Below, piece by piece: positions 8,393 to 19,005 of a DNA stretch of 59,007 bases (its first letter is position 1; each line of letters begins with the position of its first letter). The stretch is from contig MESQ01000014.1 of the NCBI GenBank assembly GCA_001771065.1, forward strand, positions 1-59,007, in the 5' to 3' direction. The position numbers and the translations under genes were made by a program. The notes under the pieces were generated by a model, which did not search any database, was not told the DNA's origin, and saw only the letters and a list, made by a program, of their open reading frames with translations. The stretch is from Burkholderiales bacterium RIFOXYD12_FULL_59_19. Lineage in GTDB: Bacteria > Pseudomonadota > Gammaproteobacteria > Burkholderiales > Burkholderiaceae_C.

Positions 8393-8779
8393 ATGCAAGC
8401 AACGATCCTGTTTGGACATGGTTCACGCGACCCGCTTTGGCGGGTTCCGATTGACACAGTGGCGCAGCGTATGCAGGTGATTGACCCGCAGTGCTGTGTG
8501 CGTTGTGCCTTTCTTGAGATCACCGCGCCTGATCTGGCCGCGACCACCGCCGAGCTGGTGGCTCTGGGTGTCAGCGGCATCACCATCGTGCCCATGTTTC
8601 TGGGGGTGGGCCGCCATGCCCGCGACGACCTGCCGGTGCTGGTGCAGGCGCTGCAGGCCGACTACCCCGAGGTTCGTTTTCTGTTGCAGCCGTCTGTGGG
8701 TGAAGACGCACGTGTGGTCGAACTGCTGGCGCAGATTGCCTTGCCCGGCATGCCTGCGACGGCCTCCGCAGTCGTATGA
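8393..8779 (+). CDS. cbiX: CbiX-type sirohydrochlorin chelatase (short form)
   Basis: Single-domain type II chelatase (about 128 aa) inserting cobalt or ferrous iron into sirohydrochlorin, for cobalamin or siroheme. The N terminus ATILFGHGSRDP contains the metal-binding His of the family (GHGSR), and a second conserved His lies in FLGVGRHARDDLP. The short CbiX proteins act as homodimers and cannot be assigned to Co2+ or Fe2+ from sequence alone. Its last codons overlap the cysB start (ATGA at 8776-8779). Because CysB governs sulfate assimilation and sulfite reductase needs siroheme, an iron-inserting role is attractive but inferred from context only. Confidence 0.88.
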   Translation: MQATILFGHGSRDPLWRVPIDTVAQRMQVIDPQCCVRCAFLEITAPDLAATTAELVALGVSGITIVPMFLGVGRHARDDLPVLVQALQADYPEVRFLLQPSVGEDARVVELLAQIALPGMPATASAVV

Positions 8780-9729
8780 ACCTGCATCAATTCCGCTTTG
8801 TCCAGGAGGCGGTTCGGCGCAACCTCAACTTAACCGAGACCGCCCGGGCCCTGCACACCTCCCAGCCCGGCGTTTCCAAAGCCATCATCGAGCTGGAAGA
8901 AGAGTTGGGCATCGAGATTTTTGCGCGTCATGGCAAACGCCTCAAAAGGGTCACCGAGCCGGGCCGGCAAGTGCTCAAGAGCATTGAGCTGATCATGCGC
9001 GAAGTCACCAACCTGAAGCGTATTGGTGACGAATTCAGTGCCGAGGACAGCGGCACCCTGTCGATTGCCACCACCCATACCCAGGCGCGTTATGTCCTGC
9101 CCGAACCGGTGGCCAAACTGCGCCAGGCCTACCCCAAGGTCAATGTCAGCCTGCACCAGGGTTCGCCCAACCAGGTGGCGCAGATGTTGATGGACGAAGT
9201 GGCTGAAATTGGCATCGCCACCGAGTCGCTGGATGGTTTTGACGAGCTCGTGAGCCTGCCCTGTTATGAATGGCAACACGTGCTGGTGTTGCCGGCCGGG
9301 CATCCGCTGTGTGTCAAGGAAAACCTGACGCTCGAAGACATCGCCCATGAGCCCTTGATCACCTACCACCCGTCTTACACCGGCCGGACCAAAATTGACC
9401 ACGCCTTTGCGGTACGCAAGCTTGAGCCCCGCATTGCGCTCGAAGCGATTGATTCGGACGTGATCAAGACCTATGTCAAGCTCGGGCTGGGCGTGGGTAT
9501 TGCCGCCGAAATGTCGGTGCGTGACCTGGTGGACGGCGGCCCCAACCCCGATCTGGTGGTGCGCCCAGCTGGCCAGTTGTTTGGCCAGAATGTGGCCCGG
9601 GTCGCCTTCAAGCGTGGCGCTTATCTGCGTAATTTTGTCTACCAATTTGCCGAACTGCTCAGCTCCCGCCTCACCCGCAACCTGGTGGCCCGCGCCATGA
9701 CGGGACATGTGAATGATTATGAATTGTAA
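8776..9729 (+). CDS. cysB: LysR-family regulator of sulfur assimilation (CysB type)
   Basis: LysR-type transcription factor of the CysB/Cbl subgroup. The N-terminal winged HTH (MNLHQFRFVQEAVRRNLNLT...SQPGVSKAIIELEEELG) matches CysB almost word for word, and the effector domain begins 'GTLSIATTHTQARYVLPEPV' with the Thr-Thr-His-Thr-Gln stretch that lines the sulfate/O-acetylserine pocket. 317 aa is close to E. coli CysB (324 aa). Translationally coupled to cbiX. Two palindromic repeats follow its stop; they probably act as the 3' end of the transcript. Confidence 0.93.
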   Translation: MNLHQFRFVQEAVRRNLNLTETARALHTSQPGVSKAIIELEEELGIEIFARHGKRLKRVTEPGRQVLKSIELIMREVTNLKRIGDEFSAEDSGTLSIATTHTQARYVLPEPVAKLRQAYPKVNVSLHQGSPNQVAQMLMDEVAEIGIATESLDGFDELVSLPCYEWQHVLVLPAGHPLCVKENLTLEDIAHEPLITYHPSYTGRTKIDHAFAVRKLEPRIALEAIDSDVIKTYVKLGLGVGIAAEMSVRDLVDGGPNPDLVVRPAGQLFGQNVARVAFKRGAYLRNFVYQFAELLSSRLTRNLVARAMTGHVNDYEL

Positions 9730-9732
9730 GAT

Positions 9733-9840
9733 ATTGCGGGACAGATCAAGATTTGCGAAGCAAATTTGCTCTGTCCTCAACAAATTAAAGGATTGCGGGA
9801 CAGACCGCAGCTCGCGCAGCGAGCAAGCTCTGTCCTCAAC
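9733..9840 (+). repeat. Tandem pair of palindromic repeats (GGACAGA family)
   Basis: Two units 59 bp apart share ATTGCGGGACAGA at the left and TCTGTCCTCAAC at the right. Each folds as outer stem GGACAGA/TCTGTCC (9739-9745 with 9770-9776; 9798-9804 with 9829-9835), a 5-nt/4-nt internal loop, a 6-bp inner stem and a 3-nt loop. The inner stems differ but both pair: ATTTGC-gaa-GCAAAT in copy 1, GCTCGC-gca-GCGAGC in copy 2. They lie between cysB and the aminotransferase gene. Confidence 0.85.
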
Positions 9841-9849
9841 TGACTAAAC

Positions 9850-10995
9850 ATGATTACCCTCCAAACCAAACTCCCCAACGTCGGTACCACCATCTTTACC
9901 GTGATGTCGGCCCTGGCGGCAGAAAAAAATGCGGTTAACCTGGGTCAGGGTTTTCCGGACTTTGACTGTGACCCCCGCTTGCTGGATGCCGTGACCCAGG
10001 CCATGCAGCAGGGCAAAAACCAGTACCCGCCGATGCCGGGCGTGCCGGTATTGCGTGAAGCCGTGGCGGCCAAGATTGCTGCGCTTTACCAGCACCAGTA
10101 CAGCGCCGCCACCGAGGTCACCATCACGGCCGGGGCCACACAAGCCATTCTGACCATCATTCTGGCCGTTGTGCACCCCGGCGACGAAGTGATCGTGCTG
10201 GAGCCTTGTTATGACAGCTATGTGCCCAACATCGAGCTGGCCGGTGGTGTACCGGTGCGTGTGCCCCTGATACCTGGCACCTTTCGCCCTGATTTTCAAA
10301 AAATTGCGGCCACCATCACGCCCAAAACGCGCGCCATCATCGTCAACTCACCGCACAATCCCAGTGGCACGGTCTGGACGGCAGCAGAAATGCGTCAGCT
10401 TGAGGCTTTGCTGGCGCCCACCAACGTGATCCTGATCAGCGACGAGGTGTATGAACACATGGTCTATGACGGCCAGAAACACCAAAGTGCGGCCATGTTC
10501 CCAGGCTTGGTCGAGCGCGCTTTTGTGGTGTCGAGTTTTGGCAAGACCTACCATGTGACCGGCTGGAAAGTGGGCTATGTGGCGGCCCCGGTCGCGCTCA
10601 CGCATGAGTTTCGCAAAGTGCACCAGTTCAATGTGTTCACCGTCAACACCCCGGTTCAGTATGGCCTGGCAGCCTACATGGCCAATCAGGAGGCCTATTT
10701 GAATTTGCCCAACTTTTACCAGAAAAAGCGGGACTTGTTCCGGGCGGGTCTGGAGGGCAGCAAGTTCAGGCTGTTGCCTTGTGAGGGCACCTATTTCCAG
10801 TGTGTCGACACCTCGCAGATCAATGACTTGAAGGAAGCGGATTTTTGCCAATGGCTTACTTCAGAGATCGGCGTGGCAGCCATTCCCCTGTCGGCCTTTT
10901 ATGGCGCAGGTTTCGACCAGCAGGTGGTGCGTTTTTGTTTTGCCAAAAAAACAGCCACCCTGAACCTCGCGCTGGAAAAATTGCAGCGTCTATAG
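9850..10995 (+). CDS. ybdL: PLP-dependent aminotransferase, YbdL/methionine aminotransferase type
   Basis: Class I/II (fold type I) aminotransferase close to E. coli YbdL, which prefers methionine and aromatic amino acids as donors. Shared features are the start 'LPNVGTTIFTVMSALA', the 'NLGQGFPDFD' segment, 'ITAGATQAIL', 'VNSPHNPSGTVW', 'LISDEVYEHMVYDG' and the PLP lysine in SSFGKTYHVTGWKVGY. The C-terminal 'CEGTYFQCVDTSQIND' and 'FCFAKK' are also typical. 381 aa is normal. It stands alone between two hairpin-rich spacers and may salvage methionine (4-methylthio-2-oxobutanoate), an inference from family only. Confidence 0.88.
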   Translation: MITLQTKLPNVGTTIFTVMSALAAEKNAVNLGQGFPDFDCDPRLLDAVTQAMQQGKNQYPPMPGVPVLREAVAAKIAALYQHQYSAATEVTITAGATQAILTIILAVVHPGDEVIVLEPCYDSYVPNIELAGGVPVRVPLIPGTFRPDFQKIAATITPKTRAIIVNSPHNPSGTVWTAAEMRQLEALLAPTNVILISDEVYEHMVYDGQKHQSAAMFPGLVERAFVVSSFGKTYHVTGWKVGYVAAPVALTHEFRKVHQFNVFTVNTPVQYGLAAYMANQEAYLNLPNFYQKKRDLFRAGLEGSKFRLLPCEGTYFQCVDTSQINDLKEADFCQWLTSEIGVAAIPLSAFYGAGFDQQVVRFCFAKKTATLNLALEKLQRL

Positions 10996-11021
10996 GCGGG
11001 CTGCGCCGCCGACAGTGTGGG

Positions 11022-11064
11022 GCATGGCCCTTCGCCTCAGGCGGTGTGCCATGCTGACTTTTTT
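11022..11064 (+). terminator. Probable terminator after the aminotransferase gene
   Basis: GCATGGC (11022-11028) pairs with GCCATGC (11048-11054). Inside, CGCC/GGCG (11033-11036, 11040-11043) closes a 3-nt loop with 4-nt internal loops on both sides. A run of six T follows at 11059-11064. The two-tier shape resembles the palindromic repeats elsewhere in the window. Confidence 0.65.
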
Positions 11065-11081
11065 CGGCGCATGGTCAGGTT

Positions 11082-11098
11082 TGGCATAAAGCTTGCGG
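11082..11098 (+). promoter_or_regulatory. Candidate sigma-54 (-24/-12) promoter before ppdK
   Basis: TGGCAT, five bases, then TTGCGG matches the -24/-12 consensus (TGGCAC-N5-TTGC) at all but one key position, with the GG and GC correctly spaced. It lies about 66-82 nt upstream of the ppdK ATG. No activator binding site was recognised and no RpoN activator gene is adjacent, so this may be a chance match. Confidence 0.35.
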
Positions 11099-11163
11099 TT
11101 CATCAATATGAGCCAGGCCAAGGATGGACATCATGTCCTCAGTACTTTGAACGAGGTCTGACC

Positions 11164-13890
<2,727 letters not shown>

Positions 13891-13895
13891 GGGCG

Positions 13896-15632
13896 TCAGT
13901 GGCGCAGGGCGTTCAAGGATTTGGCCAGGCTGGCCTCGACCGGCCAGGGCTCCAAGCCCCAGCGTGCGGCCAGCAGCTCGGCGCACAACACCGAAAAACT
14001 CAAGCCCCGCGAACCCAGCCCCGCGCAGATCCATAAGCCTGAGGCATCGGAAGCCTCCAGGGGGCCGACGGCAGGCAAGCGGTCGGTGGTCACGCAGCGG
14101 GTGCCTTTCCAACTGTTGAGTTCACCGGATTCAAATGGCTGCTGTAACGCATCGGCCAGTTCAGGCAGCAGGGGCTGCAAGTGCTGCCAGTTGCCGAGGT
14201 GGTTGTCCTGGTCTGGCCGCTCGGGCTGGCTGTCAGGCTGGTAGGATGAACCCGTGAACCAGGCGAATCCGCCGTCCACGGGGACGCGCGGCACCAAACT
14301 GCCCGAACCATTGACCGGGTGGGGCGGAAACACCGCCTTGCTGGTGTTGTTGTGTCGGGCCCAGCTCAACAGACCGCGCATGCCATGCATGGCGGGAAGT
14401 CTGGCAAAGTCCGGCGCGCGTCGTGGTTCGTCCTGCAGCAAGCGCTGTAACAACGCAACTGCACCACCGGCGTTGGCCAGCACCACACGCTCGGCACGGC
14501 ACAGTACTTTAGCCTGCGCATCCAGCAGCTCCCAGGCACCATCGCGCTGGCGCAGTTGGCGTACCTCTGAATTGCCCATGAACGTGATGCCAGGTTGACT
14601 GAGCCAGGCCCGCACCAACTGAGCAGGTTTGAGCCAGGCCCCTTGCGGGTGCCAGATGTCTTGTGTGGTGGGGTGCCCGCCGTAAATATCGCGCTCCAGC
14701 ACCCCGGTTGGTGCCCAGTCCTGGCCCGCCACCAGCAGGCTGCGAGCCTGTTGCAGCATCAGGCACACACCACTGCGCGACAGCCGTGACAGCGCACAGT
14801 CGTCGGCCGAGACATGGGGCACGACCAGGCCGACCGGCAGGCCCGACGCCCCCGCTGCCGGGGCCTCGGCCTGGTCCAGCACGGTCACCTGCCAGCCGCG
14901 CCGTGCCAGTGCTGCAGCCACGCTGGCGCCCGCCAAACCTGCACCAATCACGGCACAACTGCCCACCGGCACAGCGGCTTCCAAGGCCATGTGCCGGGTA
15001 TTTTTTAGCGTCCAACGCGGGTTGAAGCTGGCTTCAAGCATGGCTGGCGCCGGGCTTGGGTGGGCGGTTGTTGGCGTTTCTATGGCAAAGCCGCATTGCG
15101 ACAAATGCTGCGCAACATCTGACAAGTCACACACATCCGGCGCGCGGACGCTCAGGCGGGTGCCACGACGGCAGCAGCGCGCCAGCGCCTTGATGCGCCA
15201 AAGCGAACCGGTCTCGGTGTCGTGTACGCTCAGCGCCACCGCATCCGCCTCAAACTGTTGCTGGCGCAGCAAATTGGACGTGTCGCCCACACACAGCGTC
15301 AGCACCACCTGGCCCTGGTTCAGTAAAAAACGGTGAAAACCCGGCAGCAGACCAAACCATTGGCTGGCCAGTTCTTGCGCCAGGTGCGCCAGCGTTGGGT
15401 CGTGGCTTACGGCGCCTGACAGCTCCGGGGCGCTGGGTGGCGTCTGGGTGAACGCCACATAGTGCAACAGGCGCGAACGTTGCGGGTCTGCGCGCCAGGT
15501 CTGCCAGGTTTTGAAAAAACGTTCACCCAATGCAAACTGCGTGTCAAGCATGCGCCAGCACGTCAGCCCTTGCCAGGTATTTTTAGGATCTTTGTTCAGG
15601 GGGCGCAGCGGTTTTTCTGGAATAACCGCCAT
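13896..15632 (-). CDS. mnmC: MnmC-like FAD oxidoreductase with a degenerate MnmD-like N-terminal half
   Basis: MnmC finishes 5-methylaminomethyl-2-thiouridine at tRNA wobble position 34: its C-terminal FAD domain removes the carboxymethyl group and the N-terminal MnmD domain methylates. The C-terminal half here is sound, with the Rossmann motif CAVIGAGLAGASVAAALARR near residue 228 and the terminal 'TTDRLPAVGPL...GLGSRGLSFSVLCAELLA'. The N-terminal half aligns in outline (LDTQFALGERFFKTWQTWR, LLHYVAF, LLPGFHRFLLNQGQVVLTL) but the SAM-binding glycine motif has become QFALGER and the catalytic DGFAP region reads ALSVHDTETGSLW. The usual first ~40 residues are also missing. The methyltransferase activity is therefore probably lost; this comparison is from memory. 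The gene starts 11 nt after yggX and converges on ppdK. Confidence 0.8.
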   Translation of the reverse strand: MAVIPEKPLRPLNKDPKNTWQGLTCWRMLDTQFALGERFFKTWQTWRADPQRSRLLHYVAFTQTPPSAPELSGAVSHDPTLAHLAQELASQWFGLLPGFHRFLLNQGQVVLTLCVGDTSNLLRQQQFEADAVALSVHDTETGSLWRIKALARCCRRGTRLSVRAPDVCDLSDVAQHLSQCGFAIETPTTAHPSPAPAMLEASFNPRWTLKNTRHMALEAAVPVGSCAVIGAGLAGASVAAALARRGWQVTVLDQAEAPAAGASGLPVGLVVPHVSADDCALSRLSRSGVCLMLQQARSLLVAGQDWAPTGVLERDIYGGHPTTQDIWHPQGAWLKPAQLVRAWLSQPGITFMGNSEVRQLRQRDGAWELLDAQAKVLCRAERVVLANAGGAVALLQRLLQDEPRRAPDFARLPAMHGMRGLLSWARHNNTSKAVFPPHPVNGSGSLVPRVPVDGGFAWFTGSSYQPDSQPERPDQDNHLGNWQHLQPLLPELADALQQPFESGELNSWKGTRCVTTDRLPAVGPLEASDASGLWICAGLGSRGLSFSVLCAELLAARWGLEPWPVEASLAKSLNALRH

Positions 15633-15643
15633 TGGGGATGGGC

Positions 15644-15916
15644 TTATTCCTTGGGTGGCACATAGCCTTGGGCGGCATCGGCACCCCCACCAAAAAAGTG
15701 GTTTTCCATTTGCCGGGCCAGGTATTGGCGGGCACGGGCGTCGGCCAGGTTCAGGCGGTTTTCATTGACCAGCATGGTTTGGTGCTTGAGCCAGTCGGCC
15801 CAGGCCTGTTTGCTGACACTTTGCCAAATGCGCTTGCCCAGCTCACCGGGGTAGGGTGGAAAGTCGAGTCCTTCAGCTTCCATGCCGAGTTTGATGCAAT
15901 TCACAGTGCGCGCCAT
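15644..15916 (-). CDS. yggX: Probable Fe(2+)-trafficking / oxidative damage protection protein
   Basis: 90-aa YggX family protein, implicated in protecting iron-sulfur clusters and in resistance to superoxide; expression in enterobacteria is SoxRS-linked. Family features are the start [21 protein letters not shown] with the conserved Cys7, then '[34 protein letters not shown]' and the C-terminal 'FFGGG'. Length is exactly that of the family. It precedes mnmC by 11 nt on the same strand, so the two are likely cotranscribed. Confidence 0.95.
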   Translation of the reverse strand: MARTVNCIKLGMEAEGLDFPPYPGELGKRIWQSVSKQAWADWLKHQTMLVNENRLNLADARARQYLARQMENHFFGGGADAAQGYVPPKE

Positions 15917-15998
15917 AACGATCTTTCAGTAATGAGTCAAAGCATGCAACTGTAGCAAGGTTTTTTGCACAGCGCGCTCCTGCGTTAAAATCCTGCAT

Positions 15999-16229
15999 AT
16001 GTCAAAAGCAGATACCAAAACCAAAATCGTGGCCGATGGCCTGCGTTACAAATCCAAAGTGTCAGGTTCGCCTTTCACAGCCGCTACTTCATTTGGTGCC
16101 GCGACCATGTCGTGTTTCCTGTGTGGCAAGCACCGCGCCCGATCCCAGATGGTCTCCAAAAAGATTTTGGGTAAATCTCAGGCGGTTTGCTCGCCCTCTT
16201 GCAAAGCGCTCGATGAAGCGTCCAAGTAA
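15999..16229 (+). CDS. Small four-cysteine protein, probable zinc finger
   Basis: 76-aa basic protein of unknown function. After a lysine-rich N terminus (MSKADTKTKIVADGLRYKSK) comes CFLCGKHR (CxxC, near residues 39-42) and then CSPSCK (CxxxC, near 64-68), a spacing that suits a zinc ribbon or treble-clef finger. The gene has coding character consistent with its neighbours and ends 14 nt before dsbB on the same strand. It is divergent from yggX. I do not recognise a named family; similar small proteins probably occur in related Comamonadaceae. Confidence 0.7.
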   Translation: MSKADTKTKIVADGLRYKSKVSGSPFTAATSFGAATMSCFLCGKHRARSQMVSKKILGKSQAVCSPSCKALDEASK

Positions 16230-16243
16230 AGCGTGTTGAGTCC

Positions 16244-16759
16244 ATGGCGAACACATTCCTGGCAATTCTTGACAACGCGCCTCGGCGCGTTTTTGCATTT
16301 TTAAGTGCTGTCTGCCTGGCCATGTTGGCCTTCGGCCTGTACTTGCAGCACAGTCAGGGGCTGGAACCTTGCCCGATGTGTATCGTGCAGCGTTATGCCC
16401 TTTTCTCGGTCGCTATCGTGGCCGGTCTGCTCAGCGCAAGCGGCAGCAGGCGCGTCCATTTTTGGGGCTCGTTTGTCCTGTTGCTGGCAGCGGGTTTTGG
16501 TGCTTTTGTGGCGGCGCGGCAAAGCTGGCTGCAGTGGTACCCGCCTCAGGTTGCCACCTGTGGCCGCGACTTTTACGGCATGATCGAAAACTTTCCGCTG
16601 AACCGCGCCATCCCCATGATTTTCAGGGGCAGTGGCGACTGTTCAGCCATTGACTGGACCTTTTTGGGTGGGTCCATTGCCAACTGGGCTTTCTTGGTAT
16701 TTTGCCTTGTGATGGTGTTGGCCAGCCTGATGATCTGGCGCAAGCGTCGTCTTAAATAG
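16244..16759 (+). CDS. dsbB: Disulfide bond formation protein B
   Basis: Inner-membrane quinone reductase that reoxidises periplasmic DsbA. Four membrane helices are predicted. The quinone-proximal redox pair is EPCPMCIVQRYA (CxxC near residues 43-46), and the second periplasmic pair consists of the Cys in VATCGRDFYGM and the Cys in GSGDCSAIDWTFLG. 171 aa is the usual length. The preceding small Cys protein may be cotranscribed. Two palindromic repeats follow within 3 nt of the stop. Confidence 0.95.
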   Translation: MANTFLAILDNAPRRVFAFLSAVCLAMLAFGLYLQHSQGLEPCPMCIVQRYALFSVAIVAGLLSASGSRRVHFWGSFVLLLAAGFGAFVAARQSWLQWYPPQVATCGRDFYGMIENFPLNRAIPMIFRGSGDCSAIDWTFLGGSIANWAFLVFCLVMVLASLMIWRKRRLK

Positions 16760-16761
16760 TC

Positions 16762-16854
16762 GGGGTCAGAGCACGTCGCTGCGCGAGTGGTCTGACCCAC
16801 AAAGGATCAAATCAGTTGGGGTCAGAGCACGTCGCTTCGCGAGTGGTCTGACCC
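16762..16854 (+). repeat. Tandem pair of palindromic repeats (GGGTCAGA family)
   Basis: Two almost identical units at 16762-16798 and 16818-16854, 56 bp apart. Each has outer stem GGGTCAGA/TCTGACCC, loops GCACG and GTGG, inner stem TCGC/GCGA and a 3-nt loop (TGC or TTC). They fill the gap between convergent dsbB and the ParA-like gene and could serve both as 3' ends. A third copy is at 50374-50410, and the same GGGGTCAGA arm occurs inside purL. Confidence 0.9.
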
Positions 16855-16862
16855 ACAAAGTC

Positions 16863-17564
16863 TCAGATAGGCAAGCTGTCAAAAGATTCGTAGCTTTTGC
16901 GCAGCCAGTTTTTCACGCGCTGGCGTTCCAGCAGACCCAGTGCATCGTCATCCGCCCGGTTATGAATGGCGGCCCAGAAACTGGCGTTTTGGCGGTCGAT
17001 CTTGCGCATGCTGGCTTCGTGTAATTGCGCCAGGGTGACAATTTTTGCGCCCATGTCCAGCGCTCTGGCCATGGCAGGGGAGGCCTCCAGTTGTGAAAAA
17101 TCGGTGCCGCGCCCCAGGTTTTTAACAATCAGGTAATTGGGCCCTTCGCCATAGGCGTCCAACAGGCGGTCCAGCAGGTCCACCGAATCCTTGCCAGCGT
17201 CGGCCACATGCCAGAAGTTCACCGCAACACCCATGTCGGCGAGCAGTTCCAGCAGGTCGGAGTCCTTGACCCAGCGTGCCAGCGGGGCGGCCGTTTGTGC
17301 TGCCAGGTCGACGATCACGCGCGGTGTTTCGCCTTCGGTGGCATTTTCAAACACGCTGACCACCCGGTCCAGTCCTTCGTAGCTGTCCACCAGCACGGGG
17401 GCCGCGTAGTCGGCATAAAAGCGGGTGAACGAGGTGTGGGAGCGATCGGTGTCAAAGCCCATGAAGGGCAGGTCTTTGTCGATCAGGTACTGGGCCAGCA
17501 CGCGTGCCACCACCGATTTACCCACACCACCTTTTTCGCCGCCGATGAAATTGAGAGAGCTCAT
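16863..17564 (-). CDS. Orphan ParA/MinD-like P-loop ATPase
   Basis: Soluble 233-aa protein with the deviant Walker A box of the ParA/MinD superfamily at its start (MSSLNFIGGEKGGVGKSVVA), followed by 'GFDTDRSHTSFTRFY' where a ParA would have its A' DxD region and 'RVIVDLAAQT' as Walker B. The C-terminal half 'NYLIVKNLGRGTDFSQLEAS...' resembles plasmid mobilisation/ParA-like proteins. The ATG at 17564 is chosen because the Walker box follows at the family's usual distance; an upstream start at 17651 would add 29 unrelated residues. No parB, parS or mobilisation gene is adjacent, so function is open. Confidence 0.75.
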   Translation of the reverse strand: MSSLNFIGGEKGGVGKSVVARVLAQYLIDKDLPFMGFDTDRSHTSFTRFYADYAAPVLVDSYEGLDRVVSVFENATEGETPRVIVDLAAQTAAPLARWVKDSDLLELLADMGVAVNFWHVADAGKDSVDLLDRLLDAYGEGPNYLIVKNLGRGTDFSQLEASPAMARALDMGAKIVTLAQLHEASMRKIDRQNASFWAAIHNRADDDALGLLERQRVKNWLRKSYESFDSLPI

Positions 17565-17655
17565 GAATTTCCTGTTTGAATGAAAGTTTGAAGTGCCATG
17601 ACCATCACCTGAAATCAAGCAAGAGTCGTGCTTAGAAGGATGCAGACACACCTTT

Positions 17656-19005
17656 CTACGTGATTTTTTTCACCAGTACCTGGCTCTTGCGGTCCCAGTT
17701 GTACTTGCGTTTGCGGGCTTCTGGCAGCCAGTCGGCATCCACCTGGACAAAGCCGCGCTTCAGAAACCAGTGCATGGTGCGTGTGGTCAGCACAAAAATG
17801 CTGTCCAGCCCCGCCGCTTTGGCGCGTTGCTCGATCCGTTTGAGCACGCGTTCACCGTCACCCTGGCCCTGCACCTGGGGCGACACCGTGAGTGCGGCCA
17901 TTTCACCGGTGCGGGCTTCGGGGTAGGCGTACAGCGCGGCGCAGGCAAAAATCACACCGTCGTGCTCGATCACGGTGTACAGGCCGACATCACGCTCTAT
18001 TTCGGTGCGACTGCGTTTGACCAGGGTGCCGTCTTTCTCGAACGGCTCGATCAGTTGCAGAATGCCGCCGACATCGTCTACCGAGGCTTCGCGCAGGCTT
18101 TCCAACTTTTCGTCGACCACCATGGTGCCAATGCCATCGTGCACATAGACCTCCAGCAAGATGGAGCCGTCCACCGCAAACGGGATGATGTGGCTGCGCT
18201 CAACGCCGCCTTTGCACGCCTTGACGCAGTGCTGCAGATAAAAAGCCGTGTCGCTGGGCGTGTTGGCACTGGGCAGGTCAGCCAGCAGCTTTTCGGCGGC
18301 CGCCAGGGGTAACTCGGTGTCAATGGGGTTGTCTTCGCTGATGGGCTGGTCCACCTGGGTGGCAATGCCGTGGATTTCGGTGACAAAAATCAGCTTGTCG
18401 GCCTGCAGCGCGGTGGCGACCGAGGTGGCGACCTCTTCCATGGTCAGGTTGAAGGCCTCGCCCGTCGGCGAAAAGCCAAACGGCGACATCAGCACCAGTG
18501 CGCCCATGTCGAGCGAGCGCATGATGCCCGCAGTGTCGATCTTGCGCACCACGCCCGAGTGCTGAAAGTCCACGCCATCCACAATGCCGACCGGACGCGC
18601 TGTTAAAAAGTTACCGGATATGACCCGTACCGTGGCCCCCGCCATGGGGGTGTTGGGCAGGCCCTGGCTGAACGCGGCCTCAATCTCGTAGCGCAACTGG
18701 CCGGCGGCTTCCTGCGCACAATCGAGCGCCACCTCATCGGTAATACGGATGCCGTTGGCATAACGCGGCGTGTGGCCCTTGGCTTTGAGCTGCTCATTCA
18801 CCTGCGGGCGAAAGCCGTGCACCAGCACCACCTTGACACCCATGCTCTGGATCAGGGCCAGGTCTTGTGCCAGATTGGGCAACTTGCCTGCCGCAATCGC
18901 CTCGCCACACACCCCCACCACAAAGGTCTGGTGCCGGAATTTGTGGATGTAGGGCGCCACCGAGCGGAACCAGGGAACAAAGGTGAAGTTGAAGATGGAA
19001 CTCAT
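17656..19005 (-). CDS. argA: Amino-acid N-acetyltransferase (N-acetylglutamate synthase)
   Basis: First step of arginine synthesis: acetyl-CoA + glutamate to N-acetylglutamate. The N-terminal amino-acid-kinase domain (about 1-290) opens 'FRSVAPYIHKFRHQTFVVGVCGEAI' and contains 'KVVLVHGFRPQVNEQL'. The C-terminal GNAT domain has the acetyl-CoA loop 'LTVSPQVQGQGDGERVLKRIEQRA' and 'VLTTRTMHWFLKRGF'. 449 aa matches bacterial ArgA. Its ATG overlaps the stop of an upstream PIN-domain toxin gene (ATGA, 19002-19005), so translation of argA may depend on the toxin-antitoxin transcript. Arginine feedback acts through the kinase-like domain in known ArgA proteins. Confidence 0.95.
   Translation of the reverse strand: MSSIFNFTFVPWFRSVAPYIHKFRHQTFVVGVCGEAIAAGKLPNLAQDLALIQSMGVKVVLVHGFRPQVNEQLKAKGHTPRYANGIRITDEVALDCAQEAAGQLRYEIEAAFSQGLPNTPMAGATVRVISGNFLTARPVGIVDGVDFQHSGVVRKIDTAGIMRSLDMGALVLMSPFGFSPTGEAFNLTMEEVATSVATALQADKLIFVTEIHGIATQVDQPISEDNPIDTELPLAAAEKLLADLPSANTPSDTAFYLQHCVKACKGGVERSHIIPFAVDGSILLEVYVHDGIGTMVVDEKLESLREASVDDVGGILQLIEPFEKDGTLVKRSRTEIERDVGLYTVIEHDGVIFACAALYAYPEARTGEMAALTVSPQVQGQGDGERVLKRIEQRAKAAGLDSIFVLTTRTMHWFLKRGFVQVDADWLPEARKRKYNWDRKSQVLVKKIT

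Noticed and set aside
9733..9840. CRISPR-like tandem repeats
   Set aside because: Only two units, each internally palindromic, no regular spacer set and no cas genes in the window.
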